A stretch of 14,730 nt of DNA from JADHUC01 sp964617665 (GCA_964617665.1 CAZUAH010000339.1:1-14730), one strand, 5' to 3'. Positions 1 to 7,702 are shown, numbered from the stretch's first letter. Notes: a model not told the origin generated them from the sequence alone. Numbers and translations: made by a program.

Positions 1-1902
1 GCCAAACAACTCTTCGATTTCCTGTGCTATCGCCCCAAAGGGAAGCCGCAAGACAATCCTCTGGTGAGCTACCCACGCTTGGAACGTAAACCCGAATACT
101 TGGTTCCTGAAACGGCTCATGGCATTCGGAAGGTAACTGCGACGGCACAGAGGACAGTACCCCTTCCTGCCGACATACCTGACGGTAGTTTTTCGGCACC
201 CACTCGTGGAAAACCGGAGATCGATAAGGCGGTGTTCAGATAATTGATCTGCGGGTTGGAGAGGCTTCTTGTGACGTGGACACTTCCGTCGCCGGGGCAC
301 CCGCACGGTTATTCCGCCTTTGGTCGGAACTCGACGCAAATCAATCGCCCGGGCTCCTTTCGGTGGGCGGCCTCTCCTGCTTTCGTGACTGACACTAGAG
401 GCTCTCTGCGCAATACGTATGTGCTTTCGCTCGTAGTCTGCGTGGGCCGAGGTCAGAATCCCATCTAGCGCATGGTGAATGTCTTGGCCGATGGTCGTTG
501 CGAGTTGCTTCGGTGCATTGGCGAAGTCTACATCTTCCCGAGCGTCGGCAGCCTTTCCAATCTCCCGCAATCCCGATGTCAAGAGGCTCAGGGCGTGGCA
601 ATCATTCCTGTTGTATTCGATAAGCCGTTGTTTCAGTTCCTCGCACCCCGTGTCTTCCCAGCGATATCGCCAAACGAGACTCTGGAGCCCGGACGCATCC
701 GGGGAGTCCCACTTTGCACCGACCAGCGGGCCGAGATCTTTCAAGCCGTTGGACCTCGATGGGAAGTACACTCGCCCGAAGATCCACGAATTGACATTCA
801 CAAGTCGGTCCACGAGAGAATTGCACTTGATCCCGTAGTCCTTTGCTGCTCGGAGCAACGCCTTGGGTTCGTAGCTTCCATAGTGGTAGATCGGCGCATC
901 TCCGTAGCGAGTAGCTACATCGAGGCATTCCTCGAAAATCGACTGCTCGTCGGTCTGCGAGTCGGCCCAGAAGCAGTGTTCCATGGTCCGGTCGTGATCT
1001 TTAACCAACAGACCGATGAGGTATTCGAAGTTCTCGTCCGGGATACCTTCAATGTCCAAGAAAAGCTCGACTGGATTCTCAGGGATGGAAGGTGATTCGT
1101 TGAGGTAGATTTTTCCCGTTCGAAGGGCTAATGCCTGAAGTTCCAGGTTGAATGTTGGTGGCGGCTGCGCTTTCCGTTTTCGACGCCTTCTTGGCTTGAA
1201 GAGATACGAAAGCTGAGTGACGGTGAAGATCCCCTTCGCTTGGTACTTTCTGATGAGCTTGGGGTACATGCGGTCGAGTAGGCAAAGGCTATCAGCCTCC
1301 TCGGCCTCTTGCGAGCAGTGCTGACGGAAAGGGCATTTCGAGCAGTTCTCGTTCAGAATCAGCGGGGGCGACTCTGGGGACTCGGTGTTAATCACTTTCC
1401 GCAAATCGGCGATTGTTGTCCGAACTGCTGGATAGAGAGAATCAAGGCGTATCCGCTGCGGCTTGCCAGAGACCGGGATGATGATTCCCATCTTTGGACG
1501 ATATCTTCGCATTTCGCCGATGACGAATCCGGCGAAGGCCAAACGGAAACGGTGTTCCTTGGTGACGGAATGAGTGCCGACTACGAGATGCGGTTCGTGG
1601 GGTACATGCGTCTTTTCCTCCTTGCGGGTTTGCTGGGAAATGGCGTCACAATCCGCCCGGAGATCCATGGCTCCGACGCTGCCGTTCTGGCATCTTTCGA
1701 GCGTTCCAGTCAAATCATGGGAACTTGAGCCGAGTGTGGTGAACGAGTCGAGATACACATTGCGATTCGCACATGCACGCTCGGTCAAGATCTGCTCGTA
1801 CTCGTGCGGGACTCCTCTTGGGTTGCCACGAAGCACGTAAAAGGCTTTGCGGTGGCATTGGAGATAGGCTTCAACAAGCTCAGAGGTGATGACACGTTCC
1901 AT
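1..1902 (-). CDS. TM0106-type RecB/Cas4-like nuclease fused to RNase H-like exonuclease and transposase-like zinc ribbon (C-terminus beyond window)
   Basis: The frame is open for 634 codons from ATG at 1902 to the left edge with no stop; a strong Shine-Dalgarno (AGGAGAG, complement of 1908-1914) supports the start. Residues 1-200 match the RecB/Cas4-like part of the TM0106 family: ITSELVEAYLQC at the N-terminus, then C16 and C187-x2-C190-x5-C196, a four-cysteine pattern like the iron-sulfur site of Cas4/AddB. Residues 280-440 form an RNase H-like DEDD exonuclease domain with D283-I-E285 and Y430-NRN-D434. From about 505 the protein is basic, with C541/H544 and C583-x2-C586 as a probable zinc ribbon, then a helical stretch ending at the edge. 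From memory, longer relatives continue into an IS66-like DDE transposase domain; that part is not visible here. Cellular role is unknown in the family. A nucleic-acid-processing enzyme is inferred. The plus-strand open frames opposite it are mirror frames. Confidence 0.85.
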   Translation of the reverse strand, partial: MERVITSELVEAYLQCHRKAFYVLRGNPRGVPHEYEQILTERACANRNVYLDSFTTLGSSSHDLTGTLERCQNGSVGAMDLRADCDAISQQTRKEEKTHVPHEPHLVVGTHSVTKEHRFRLAFAGFVIGEMRRYRPKMGIIIPVSGKPQRIRLDSLYPAVRTTIADLRKVINTESPESPPLILNENCSKCPFRQHCSQEAEEADSLCLLDRMYPKLIRKYQAKGIFTVTQLSYLFKPRRRRKRKAQPPPTFNLELQALALRTGKIYLNESPSIPENPVELFLDIEGIPDENFEYLIGLLVKDHDRTMEHCFWADSQTDEQSIFEECLDVATRYGDAPIYHYGSYEPKALLRAAKDYGIKCNSLVDRLVNVNSWIFGRVYFPSRSNGLKDLGPLVGAKWDSPDASGLQSLVWRYRWEDTGCEELKQRLIEYNRNDCHALSLLTSGLREIGKAADAREDVDFANAPKQLATTIGQDIHHALDGILTSAHADYERKHIRIAQRASSVSHESRRGRPPKGARAIDLRRVPTKGGITVRVPRRRKCPRHKKPLQPADQLSEHRLIDLRFSTSGCRKTTVRYVGRKGYCPLCRRSYLPNAMSRFRNQVFGFTFQAWVAHQRIVLRLPFGAIAQEIEELFG

Positions 1903-2354
1903 AACTACTCTCCTGGGAAAAGGTGACAATAGGGTGGTGGATCGACTGAGAAACTGGCAATTCGGCCTATTCCCAGTCACGTGCTACCCGCACCTTCCAT
2001 GATAGACACGACCATCCAGCCCGCCTCGCCCAACTCGAAAGGTCTAAGGACTATGCAGCCGCTGAAGCCTGAGTGTTTTCAACGCACAGGCAACCACACG
2101 ACCGATAGTCCGCTGACGCAGGAGATGCTCCTTGCTCGGATCACGAACCACATCCCGCACCATATCAAGATCGTCGAAGAAGAACGGGTGGCGAGTGTGG
2201 GGCAGTGATGTTGTGGCTCCACGTGTTCCCAGCCGGGGCCTATCTTCCGATTCCGTCGTTTCCGGCGTGTGCTAGAATGGCGTGAGCCGCCACAATCAGC
2301 GGTGATATTGATCAAGTTCGAATAGAAGTTCGCAAACCACAAAGGAAAACCATC
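1903..2354. other. Divergent intergenic region, 452 bp
   Basis: This gap separates the minus-strand nuclease from the plus-strand gene at 2355 and must hold both promoters. A plus-strand open frame reaches a stop at 2206-2208 and could start at 1981 (GTG), 1999 or 2053 (ATG; 51 residues). None of these starts has a well-spaced ribosome site and the product resembles nothing I know, so I do not call it a gene. The only promoter-like signal I can support is the extended -10 near 2273. Confidence 0.5.
2270..2278 (+). promoter_or_regulatory. Candidate extended -10 promoter element for the 2355 gene
   Basis: TGC followed by TAGAAT matches the extended -10 form TGnTATAAT with one mismatch. It lies about 75 bp upstream of the GTG start. 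No convincing -35 hexamer is seen at 17 bp, which an extended -10 does not strictly need. The call rests on sequence alone. Confidence 0.35.
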
Positions 2355-3038
2355 GTGGTAGAAGGTCGAATCGTAATCATCCCCTTCCTCCACGGCAAAT
2401 TGGCCGTGGACGGTACGGTCGTCGAACCGGACATCGACGACATCCTGGAAAAGTGGCTGGAACGTCACCCCGAGTTCCGAGGTCGGGACTTCCATGTCAT
2501 CCGGGGCAAGACGACTTTGGTGGACGAAGATGTCGAAACCGACCTCGTTCGAGTCACGACTGACTTCAGCCCCGACCTTGCGGACTACGATCCAGCCGAG
2601 GATGCCGACCTGTACGAAGAGTTCCTCCCCGATGAGGAAGAGTCAGGGCCGCCGCTGTTTCGCAAGATCTGGGTCCAGCAGTGCGAAGCGGCAGAGGGGA
2701 TCGAAGCTGACTACGGGACGGAGAAGGCGTTGGGCTACCTGATTGGCGAGAAGCTGCTCAACTTCCTGGAAGTCGCAGAAACAAAGCCAGAGTGGCAAAC
2801 AGAGGTTCCACACTTCATTGCCAAAATCAAGAAGATCTTCGAGCCGTGGCAGATTGCCGAGTTTTTCGAAACGCCTCGGCGGCTGGGGACGCTGGGGCAC
2901 ACGGCAGACGAAGAGGGGCACAAAGTGCTCCGTGGTCAGGTTGACGAATCGGAGAACCTACGTGAGGACGCCCGCAACCTGATGTTGTTCGAGCAAGCTA
3001 GGGAATGGCTCCTAGGCGACGATGATGCCGATGAATGA
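2355..3038 (+). CDS. Acidic hypothetical protein, 227 aa
   Basis: I do not recognise an established family. The GTG start at 2355 has AGGA at 2343-2346, 8 bp upstream. The first 75 residues look like a compact alpha/beta segment (hydrophobic strand RIVIIPF, then a helix ending LEKWLERHP). A very acidic linker rich in D and E follows at about residues 70-100. A helical C-terminal half has the segments GYLIGEKLLNFLE and IKKIFEPWQIAEFFETP, which I associate with uncharacterised planctomycete proteins. No signal peptide, membrane segment or catalytic motif is visible. Its tail is again acidic (GDDDADE). It is the first gene of the plus-strand series; the next gene has its own promoter-like site, so an operon with it is not certain. 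Confidence 0.75.
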   Translation: MVEGRIVIIPFLHGKLAVDGTVVEPDIDDILEKWLERHPEFRGRDFHVIRGKTTLVDEDVETDLVRVTTDFSPDLADYDPAEDADLYEEFLPDEEESGPPLFRKIWVQQCEAAEGIEADYGTEKALGYLIGEKLLNFLEVAETKPEWQTEVPHFIAKIKKIFEPWQIAEFFETPRRLGTLGHTADEEGHKVLRGQVDESENLREDARNLMLFEQAREWLLGDDDADE

Positions 3039-3082
3039 GCCCTGGTCCCGTGGCCAGTGGTCCCAAGAGTGCCTCCAAGTCT

Positions 3083-3133
3083 ACCACCGTGGTATAATGA
3101 CCTTCGCCGCTGCAACTTGCGGTGAAAGGAGGC
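3083..3133 (+). promoter_or_regulatory. Candidate promoter, dyad and strong RBS before the Mth938-domain gene
   Basis: A perfect TATAAT hexamer lies at 3093-3098. A 5-bp dyad, ACCAC-C-GTGGT (3083-3093), overlaps its first base and could be an operator. AAAGGAGG at 3126-3133 is a near-perfect Shine-Dalgarno, 4 bp before the ATG at 3138. A short hairpin (CCGC/GCGG) lies between promoter and RBS. No good -35 box is evident, so the promoter is likely but unproven. Confidence 0.45.
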
Positions 3134-3137
3134 CACC

Positions 3138-3500
3138 ATGCAACCGCACATCGATGGAACCAAGTTTGGCAGCATCACGGTGGACGGCGAAACGTTCGAC
3201 CATGACATCGTGATCCGCCTGAGCGGCACGGTGAAGAAGCGGAAAAAGAAGTTGTCGAAGCAGCAATACGGGACTTCGCACACCGTATCCCTGGCCGAAG
3301 CTGAGCATATCTTTAACGACGGCGCAGAACAGGTCATCATTGGCACCGGCCAGCATGGGATCTTGAAGCTGTCGGACGAGGCCGAGGGCTTCTTCAAGGA
3401 TCACGGCTGCAAGGTCCAGACGGTCCCAACCCCCGATGCTGTCAGAGCCTGGAACGAAGCTAAGGGAAGGGTAATCGGGATGTTTCATGTGACGTGCTGA
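3138..3500 (+). CDS. Mth938 (DUF498) domain-containing protein
   Basis: The 120-residue product spans a whole Mth938-type domain, a small beta/alpha fold also found in NDUFAF3 relatives and many uncharacterised bacterial proteins. Diagnostic stretches are KFGSITVDG near the N-terminus, YGTSHTVSLAEAE, the glycine-rich turn IIGTGQHG in the middle, and GMFHVTC at the C-terminal end. The length matches stand-alone members. No catalytic residues are assigned to the fold, and its bacterial role is not established. A near-perfect Shine-Dalgarno fixes the start. It is followed 31 bp later by a small hypothetical gene; no functional link to its neighbours is apparent. Confidence 0.88.
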   Translation: MQPHIDGTKFGSITVDGETFDHDIVIRLSGTVKKRKKKLSKQQYGTSHTVSLAEAEHIFNDGAEQVIIGTGQHGILKLSDEAEGFFKDHGCKVQTVPTPDAVRAWNEAKGRVIGMFHVTC

Positions 3501-3531
3501 TAGCCGCAGCAATGCAAGTAGGGAACTTTCG

Positions 3532-3870
3532 GTGTACATCGACGAAGCCATCGACCTGATTCGATCAAAAGCTATGGACGAAGCAGTGCCTGGGAAGCAT
3601 GGAAATCTCTGGGACACGATCCTTGACCAGATTTCGGCTCGGGATGCTTTTGATGGGGAATACGCCGACACTCTCCTCCGCCTGATTTCGGACTTCTTGA
3701 GTGGTCTGGACGACGGGGCCATCAACGCTCTATGGTGCCAGACGGAAAGCGGTATGGCAGATGATCCCGAAGGATTGGTCGCTGACTCTGTGCGTTTCGG
3801 GCTAAACGACGAATTGCTGGGGGAGATAACCAGGGTCGCCTGGGACGAGGCGAACGGAAAAAGAAGCTGA
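3532..3870 (+). CDS. Small hypothetical protein, 112 aa, possibly truncated by an in-frame stop
   Basis: I do not recognise this protein. It starts at GTG 3532 with AGGGA about 8 bp upstream. The product is acidic and looks wholly helical (DEAIDLIRSKAMDEAV, ADTLLRLISDFLSGL, DELLGEITRVAWDEANG), with no signal peptide or membrane segment. The stop is TGA at 3868-3870, but the same frame stays open for another 29 codons with plausible protein-like sequence before a second TGA at 3958. The C-terminus may therefore have been shortened by a recent nonsense mutation. The GTG start and lack of homology make the exact extent uncertain. Confidence 0.6.
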   Translation: MYIDEAIDLIRSKAMDEAVPGKHGNLWDTILDQISARDAFDGEYADTLLRLISDFLSGLDDGAINALWCQTESGMADDPEGLVADSVRFGLNDELLGEITRVAWDEANGKRS

Positions 3871-3960
3871 TGGAGATTGATTCGATTGCAGGAAGCGGCA
3901 AAAACGCTCCAGGACATGAAGGATACGTCGATTGACTGGTTTGAAAAGCACAAGGAATGA
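3871..3960 (+). other. In-frame continuation after the stop of the 3532 gene
   Basis: Reading on past the TGA in the same frame gives WRLIRLQEAAKTLQDMKD and then TSIDWFEKHKE before TGA at 3958-3960. This has the composition of a natural charged helix. It could be the lost C-terminus of the 3532 product, or the remains of a small separate gene. A different frame offers a 21-codon ORF from ATG 3870, overlapping the stop, which I regard as chance. It ends 3 bp before the nitroreductase start. Confidence 0.35.
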
Positions 3961-3963
3961 CCA

Positions 3964-4572
3964 ATGGACGATCACAAACATGCAACTCCAACCCATCCCA
4001 TCCACGAATTGATCGTAAAGCGTTGGAGTCCTTACGCCTTCTCCGAACGACCGGTGCCCGATGAAGATCTCCGCTCGCTGTTCGAGGCGGCTCGTTGGGC
4101 GGCTTCGTCCTACAACGAGCAGCCATGGAGCTACATCGTGGCGACCAAGGCAAACCCGGAAGAACTTGAGCGAGTGCTCTCTTGTCTTGTTGAGGGCAAC
4201 CAACCGTGGGCCAAAGCTGCACCCGTCCTTGCCCTCGGCTGCACCAACCTGTATTTCGCCCGTAATCGAAAACCGAACGCCGCCGCTGTTCACGATCTCG
4301 GACTTGCCAGTGCCAACCTTACTTTGGAGGCCACGGCCCGTGGCCTGTTCGTCCATCAGATGATTGGCATTTTTCCCGACAAGGCTCGTGAGATGTACGA
4401 AATCCCCGAGGGTGTTCAGCCAACGACGGCTTTGGCCATCGGTTATCTTGCCGATCCTGGTTCGCTGCCTGATCCATACAGAGAGCGTGACTTGGCTGGT
4501 CGTGAGCGGAAAGATCTGAGCCAGTTTGTCTTCAGCGGAAGTTGGGCTTCGGCTTCACTACTGGTCACATAG
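3964..4572 (+). CDS. Nitroreductase family protein (FMN-dependent)
   Basis: The 202-residue protein has the standard size and layout of a nitroreductase, an FMN-containing NAD(P)H-dependent oxidoreductase of the cytoplasm. R20-W-S22 and the following YAFSERPVPDEDLRSLFEAA form the N-terminal FMN-contacting segment. AASSYNEQPWSYIVA (about 46-60) is the second flavin-binding stretch. A glycine-rich GLFVHQMIG helix and the ALAIGYL strand sit in the C-terminal half, as in the family. The physiological substrate (nitro compound, quinone or other) cannot be told from sequence. It begins a run of four closely spaced plus-strand genes; the next gene starts 40 bp downstream. Confidence 0.92.
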   Translation: MDDHKHATPTHPIHELIVKRWSPYAFSERPVPDEDLRSLFEAARWAASSYNEQPWSYIVATKANPEELERVLSCLVEGNQPWAKAAPVLALGCTNLYFARNRKPNAAAVHDLGLASANLTLEATARGLFVHQMIGIFPDKAREMYEIPEGVQPTTALAIGYLADPGSLPDPYRERDLAGRERKDLSQFVFSGSWASASLLVT

Positions 4573-4612
4573 AGACAACCTTGCCGAAATGCCGTCGTAC
4601 AGGAGCACCCCG

Positions 4613-5299
4613 ATGAGACCAATTCTCGCTGCCATGTTTTCCATCCTGGCCTTTGGCCAACTTGTTTATGCTCAACAGCCGATCCGAGAACGGATTGAAT
4701 GGGCCGACATCTGGGTGACTGACGCCGACAAGGACGATCTGCCACGGGTGCTGCTGATCGGCGATTCGATTACCAGGGGATACTTCGGCGAGGTCGAAAA
4801 GCGTCTCCTGGGAAAAGCGTACTGCGCCCGGCTCACGACCTCGAAGTGCGTCTCAGGTCCGTCGTTCCCCGACGAGGTTCAACTTCTGTTGAAGCAGTAC
4901 AAGTTCGCCGTGATCCATTTCAACAATGGTCTTCATGGCTGGGGATACACCGAAAGCCAGTATCGGGACGGTCTGTTGCGGCTGATGGCGACATTCAAGG
5001 AACATGCAGCCGGTGCCCAACTGGTTTGGGCCACGACTACACCTGTTCGTGAGCGGGAAAACCTGCAACAGATCAGCGAGCGCACGGAACGGGTCAAGGC
5101 CCGAAATCAGATCGCCGCTGAGATTATGAAAGAACGTGGCGTCCCAACGGACGATCTATACGGCCTTGTCGAGCAGCACGCCGCTTGGCATTCGGGCGAC
5201 GGAGTGCATTTCAATGCAAAGGGCAAAGAGGCTCAGGGAGCGGCGGTGGCTGAAAGTGTACTGAAGTGTCTGGAAACCACATCAGCGCAGCCAGAATGA
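4613..5299 (+). CDS. Secreted SGNH/GDSL-type hydrolase
   Basis: I place the start at ATG 4613, with AGGAG at 4601-4605; longer frames overlap the nitroreductase end. This gives 228 residues beginning with a typical signal peptide (about 1-20, cleavage after VYA), so the enzyme is probably exported. The SGNH blocks are in order: G50-D51-S52-I (nucleophile Ser52), the FNNGLHG segment at 103-109 (block III Asn), and D196-GV-H199 (block V Asp/His). These enzymes are esterases, lipases or carbohydrate deacetylases; the true substrate here is unknown. It lies 40 bp after the nitroreductase and 36 bp before the methyltransferase, consistent with co-transcription. Confidence 0.88.
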   Translation: MRPILAAMFSILAFGQLVYAQQPIRERIEWADIWVTDADKDDLPRVLLIGDSITRGYFGEVEKRLLGKAYCARLTTSKCVSGPSFPDEVQLLLKQYKFAVIHFNNGLHGWGYTESQYRDGLLRLMATFKEHAAGAQLVWATTTPVRERENLQQISERTERVKARNQIAAEIMKERGVPTDDLYGLVEQHAAWHSGDGVHFNAKGKEAQGAAVAESVLKCLETTSAQPE

Positions 5300-5335
5300 G
5301 GCCACCCAGCACGCATCAGTATCAAAGATGGCATC

Positions 5336-5968
5336 ATGATCCGAGACCAAATGGAGAAGATCTACGGCGAGACCCCACCCAACGACATCCCCTGGAATAT
5401 CGAATCGCCCCCGAAGGCACTCGTAGATTTGGTCGAAAGCGGCCAAGTCCAGCCCTGCAAGACTATCGACATGGGCTGTGGGGCGGGCAACTATGCCGTC
5501 TACCTCGCCAGTGTCGGTTTCAACGTGACTGGCGTAGACATCTCCCCATCAGCTATCGTCCTCGCCGACGCCAATGCGAAGCAGAAGGGGGTGACGTGCA
5601 ATTTCGTGGCTGCTGACGTTCTCGGTGGTCTGGCCGAAATCACCGAGACCTTCGACTTCGCCTACGACTGGTCGCTGCTTCACCACGTCTTCCCCAACGA
5701 CAGGAAGCGATACGTCGAAACCGTGAATAGGCTGCTGGTTCCGGGCGGGAAGTACCTCTCGGTCTGCTTCAGCGAAAAGGACACTTCATTTGACGGTACC
5801 GGGAAAGAGAGGCGGACGCCGCTGGGCACCGTACTGTATTTCTCATCGGAGGACGAATTGCGGAATCTGTTCGAACCTTACTTTGATGTCACGACGCTGG
5901 AGACTATCCAGGTCGAAGGCAAGCAGGAACCGCATCTGATGAATTGGGCTTTCATGGCGAAGAAGTAA
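5336..5968 (+). CDS. Class I SAM-dependent methyltransferase
   Basis: The 210-residue product is a Rossmann-fold methyltransferase. Motif I is TIDMGCGAGNYAVYLA (about 43-58), motif II GVDISPSAI (about 66-74), and a motif IV-like FDFAYDWSLLHHV follows. The N-terminal PWNIESPPKALVDLVESG resembles the thiopurine methyltransferase/TehB-like branch, but I would not name a substrate. ATG 5336 has only a weak ribosome site; ATG 5351 in the same frame is an alternative, five codons later. Only 2 bp separate its stop from tag, so translation is probably coupled. No membrane segment is seen; the protein is cytoplasmic. Confidence 0.88.
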   Translation: MIRDQMEKIYGETPPNDIPWNIESPPKALVDLVESGQVQPCKTIDMGCGAGNYAVYLASVGFNVTGVDISPSAIVLADANAKQKGVTCNFVAADVLGGLAEITETFDFAYDWSLLHHVFPNDRKRYVETVNRLLVPGGKYLSVCFSEKDTSFDGTGKERRTPLGTVLYFSSEDELRNLFEPYFDVTTLETIQVEGKQEPHLMNWAFMAKK

Positions 5969-5970
5969 CA

Positions 5971-6558
5971 ATGGCCAAGAAGCAGCAATCGACTACTGAA
6001 CTGCATCGATGCCCCTGGGCAAAGGGGGACGAGTACATCGACTACCACGACAAGGAATGGGGCGTTCCGGTCCACGACAACCGACTGTTGTTCGAGTTTC
6101 TCATCCTCGAAGGGGCGCAGGCCGGTTTGAGTTGGATCACGATCCTGAAGAAGCGAGACGCCTACTGGAAGGCTTTCGACCGGTTCGATCCCGAAATCGT
6201 GGCCAAGTACGGGAAGCGGAAACAGCAGAGCTTGCTGACGAATGAAGGAATCGTCCGTAACCGGCTGAAGATCGCCGCTGCCATCCAGAATGCCCAAGCG
6301 TTTCTGGCTGTGCAGGAGGAGTTCGGCTCCTTCGACGACTACATCTGGGAGTTCGTGGGCGGTAATCCCAAGCAGAACAAATGGAAGTCGATGAAGACCG
6401 TGCCAGCCAAGACTCCCGAGTCCGACGCCATGAGCAAGGACTTGAAACAGCGTGGATTCAAGTTCGTGGGCAGCACGATCTGCTACGCCTTCATGCAGGC
6501 GGTCGGCATGGTCAATGACCACCTCGTCGATTGCTTCCGGCACGCCGAGTTGAGATAA
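5971..6558 (+). CDS. tag: DNA-3-methyladenine glycosylase I
   Basis: Tag removes 3-methyladenine from alkylated DNA by cleaving the N-glycosidic bond, starting base excision repair. The ATG at 5971 gives 195 residues, close to the 187 of E. coli Tag. The zinc ligands of the family are all present: C14, H26 (YHDKEWG), H184 and C188 (NDHLVDC). E47 in LEGAQAGLSWITILKKR is the conserved acidic residue of the base-binding pocket. GFKFVGSTICYAFMQA near the C-terminus is nearly identical to the E. coli sequence. It follows the SAM methyltransferase by 2 bp. An upstream TTG in frame (5944) lies inside that gene and is unlikely to be used. Confidence 0.96.
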   Translation: MAKKQQSTTELHRCPWAKGDEYIDYHDKEWGVPVHDNRLLFEFLILEGAQAGLSWITILKKRDAYWKAFDRFDPEIVAKYGKRKQQSLLTNEGIVRNRLKIAAAIQNAQAFLAVQEEFGSFDDYIWEFVGGNPKQNKWKSMKTVPAKTPESDAMSKDLKQRGFKFVGSTICYAFMQAVGMVNDHLVDCFRHAELR

Positions 6559-6640
6559 CGGTAGACGAGAGGTGGTCACCGCCTACCATGTGTTGGCGTG
6601 GTCTCGCTAGAAACATGATGCGGCATGAGGGGAACCTGCT

Positions 6641-6925
6641 ATGTGGAAACGACTGATGGCTGTGACGCTCCTGGTAGTGATGACGGGTTGCGGAGACATC
6701 TCCGTCAATTCCAGTAGCGGTCCCACGCTCGATACATCGAGCGAAGATACCTTCATCGAGTCCTTTACAGCAATGGAAGAAAGCCTTGAAGGCGACGAAG
6801 ATAAACTGGAGCTATTGTATTCCGCCATCGAGTATCTCGAAGCGACTCGGGACGGACTTTCACACGAGACCCTGGAAGACCTGCATGGCTCGACAGTGGA
6901 TGACATCATCGCCACTGCGGAATGA
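6641..6925 (+). CDS. Small predicted lipoprotein, 94 aa
   Basis: The N-terminus has a short positive region (MWKR), a hydrophobic stretch and the lipobox MTG-C17, so it is probably exported and lipid-anchored. The mature part is short, acidic and helical. Its end, LEDLHGSTVDDIIATAE, resembles the small DUF6694-like lipoproteins, in which a segment of the form GKTADEIIA closes the domain; this link is from memory and uncertain. AGGGGA precedes the ATG at a suitable distance. It sits 82 bp after tag, and an imperfect dyad GGTAG/CTACC (6560-6587) lies in that gap. Function is unknown. Confidence 0.75.
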   Translation: MWKRLMAVTLLVVMTGCGDISVNSSSGPTLDTSSEDTFIESFTAMEESLEGDEDKLELLYSAIEYLEATRDGLSHETLEDLHGSTVDDIIATAE

Positions 6926-6964
6926 ACTCGAACTGCCTTCCAGGAGTCGATATCGGGACCACAG

Positions 6965-7702
6965 ATGGCCGATCCAACCACCAACATCGTTCAAGGCAAC
7001 AACGAGTTCGCCCTGGATCTGTACACTCATCTGGCTCGTTCTGGATCGTCGAACCTGTTTTTCTCTCCGTACAGCATCTCCTGCGCCCTCGCCATGGCGT
7101 TCGCTGGTGCCCGTGGCCGCACTGAACAGGAGATGGCTGCGGTACTGCGGTTTCCCACCGTTCAGGACGACCTTCACTCGGTGTTCGCTGGGCTAAGCCA
7201 CACGATCTTCGGTGGCGAGAGTCATGGCTGCAAGATCAGGGTCGCAAACCGACTCTGGGGACAACAAGGCTATCAGCTTCGGGCAGAGTTCCTCGAACTT
7301 CTGCGGACAAGATACGGTGCCGACCTTGAGCAAATGGACTTCGGCGGGCAACCGGAAATCGCCTGCCAAACGATCAACCGGTGGGTCGAGGAACAAACGG
7401 CAGGTAAGATCAGGAACATGATCTCGCCCGCATCGCTGAACGAGTTGACTCGCCTCATTCTGACGAACGCCGTCTATTTCAAGGGAGATTGGACAAAGAA
7501 GTTCGACGAGGCCGCTACCAAGGAAGACTCCTTCCGTCTGGGGTTACTCAACAAGGTCAAAGTGCAAATGATGCACCAGCAGTCTCGCTTCATGTATGCT
7601 GTGGTCGGCGGCGTGCACGTACTACAGTTGGCCAATACGACAACCGCTTTGGCCGCTTGGTCAACCACAGCCAGCGGTGACGTTGGCCATGGTCGCTGTT
7701 GA
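6965..7702 (+). pseudogene. Serpin, 3'-truncated (reactive-centre loop missing)
   Basis: Residues 1-222 are a clear serpin: NLFFSPYSISCALAMAFAGARGRTEQEM in the first 60 residues, ANRLWGQ, INRWVEEQTAGKIRNMI, and LILTNAVYFKGDW at about 163-176. Homology runs to MYAVVGGVHVLQL (ending near nucleotide 7630), where serpins continue with a PY motif. Here 23 unrelated residues follow to a stop at 7700, because the frame enters the antisense of another gene. A full serpin is about 370-420 residues; the strands and reactive-centre loop needed for protease trapping are absent, so this copy cannot work as an inhibitor. No signal peptide is seen. Confidence 0.85.

Noticed and set aside
1..1728. Plus-strand open frames at 1-243, 472-1095 and 1309-1728
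   Set aside because: They share codon boundaries with the minus-strand nuclease gene and are its mirror frames. Their translations match nothing, while the minus strand shows clear domains.
2079..2495. 138-residue minus-strand open frame
   Set aside because: It overlaps the start of the better supported gene at 2355, lacks a ribosome site and has a low-complexity arginine/serine-rich translation.
3081..3953. 290-residue minus-strand open frame
   Set aside because: It lies antisense to the Mth938-domain gene and the following gene, which have good starts and, for the first, clear homology; its translation is serine-rich and unrecognisable.
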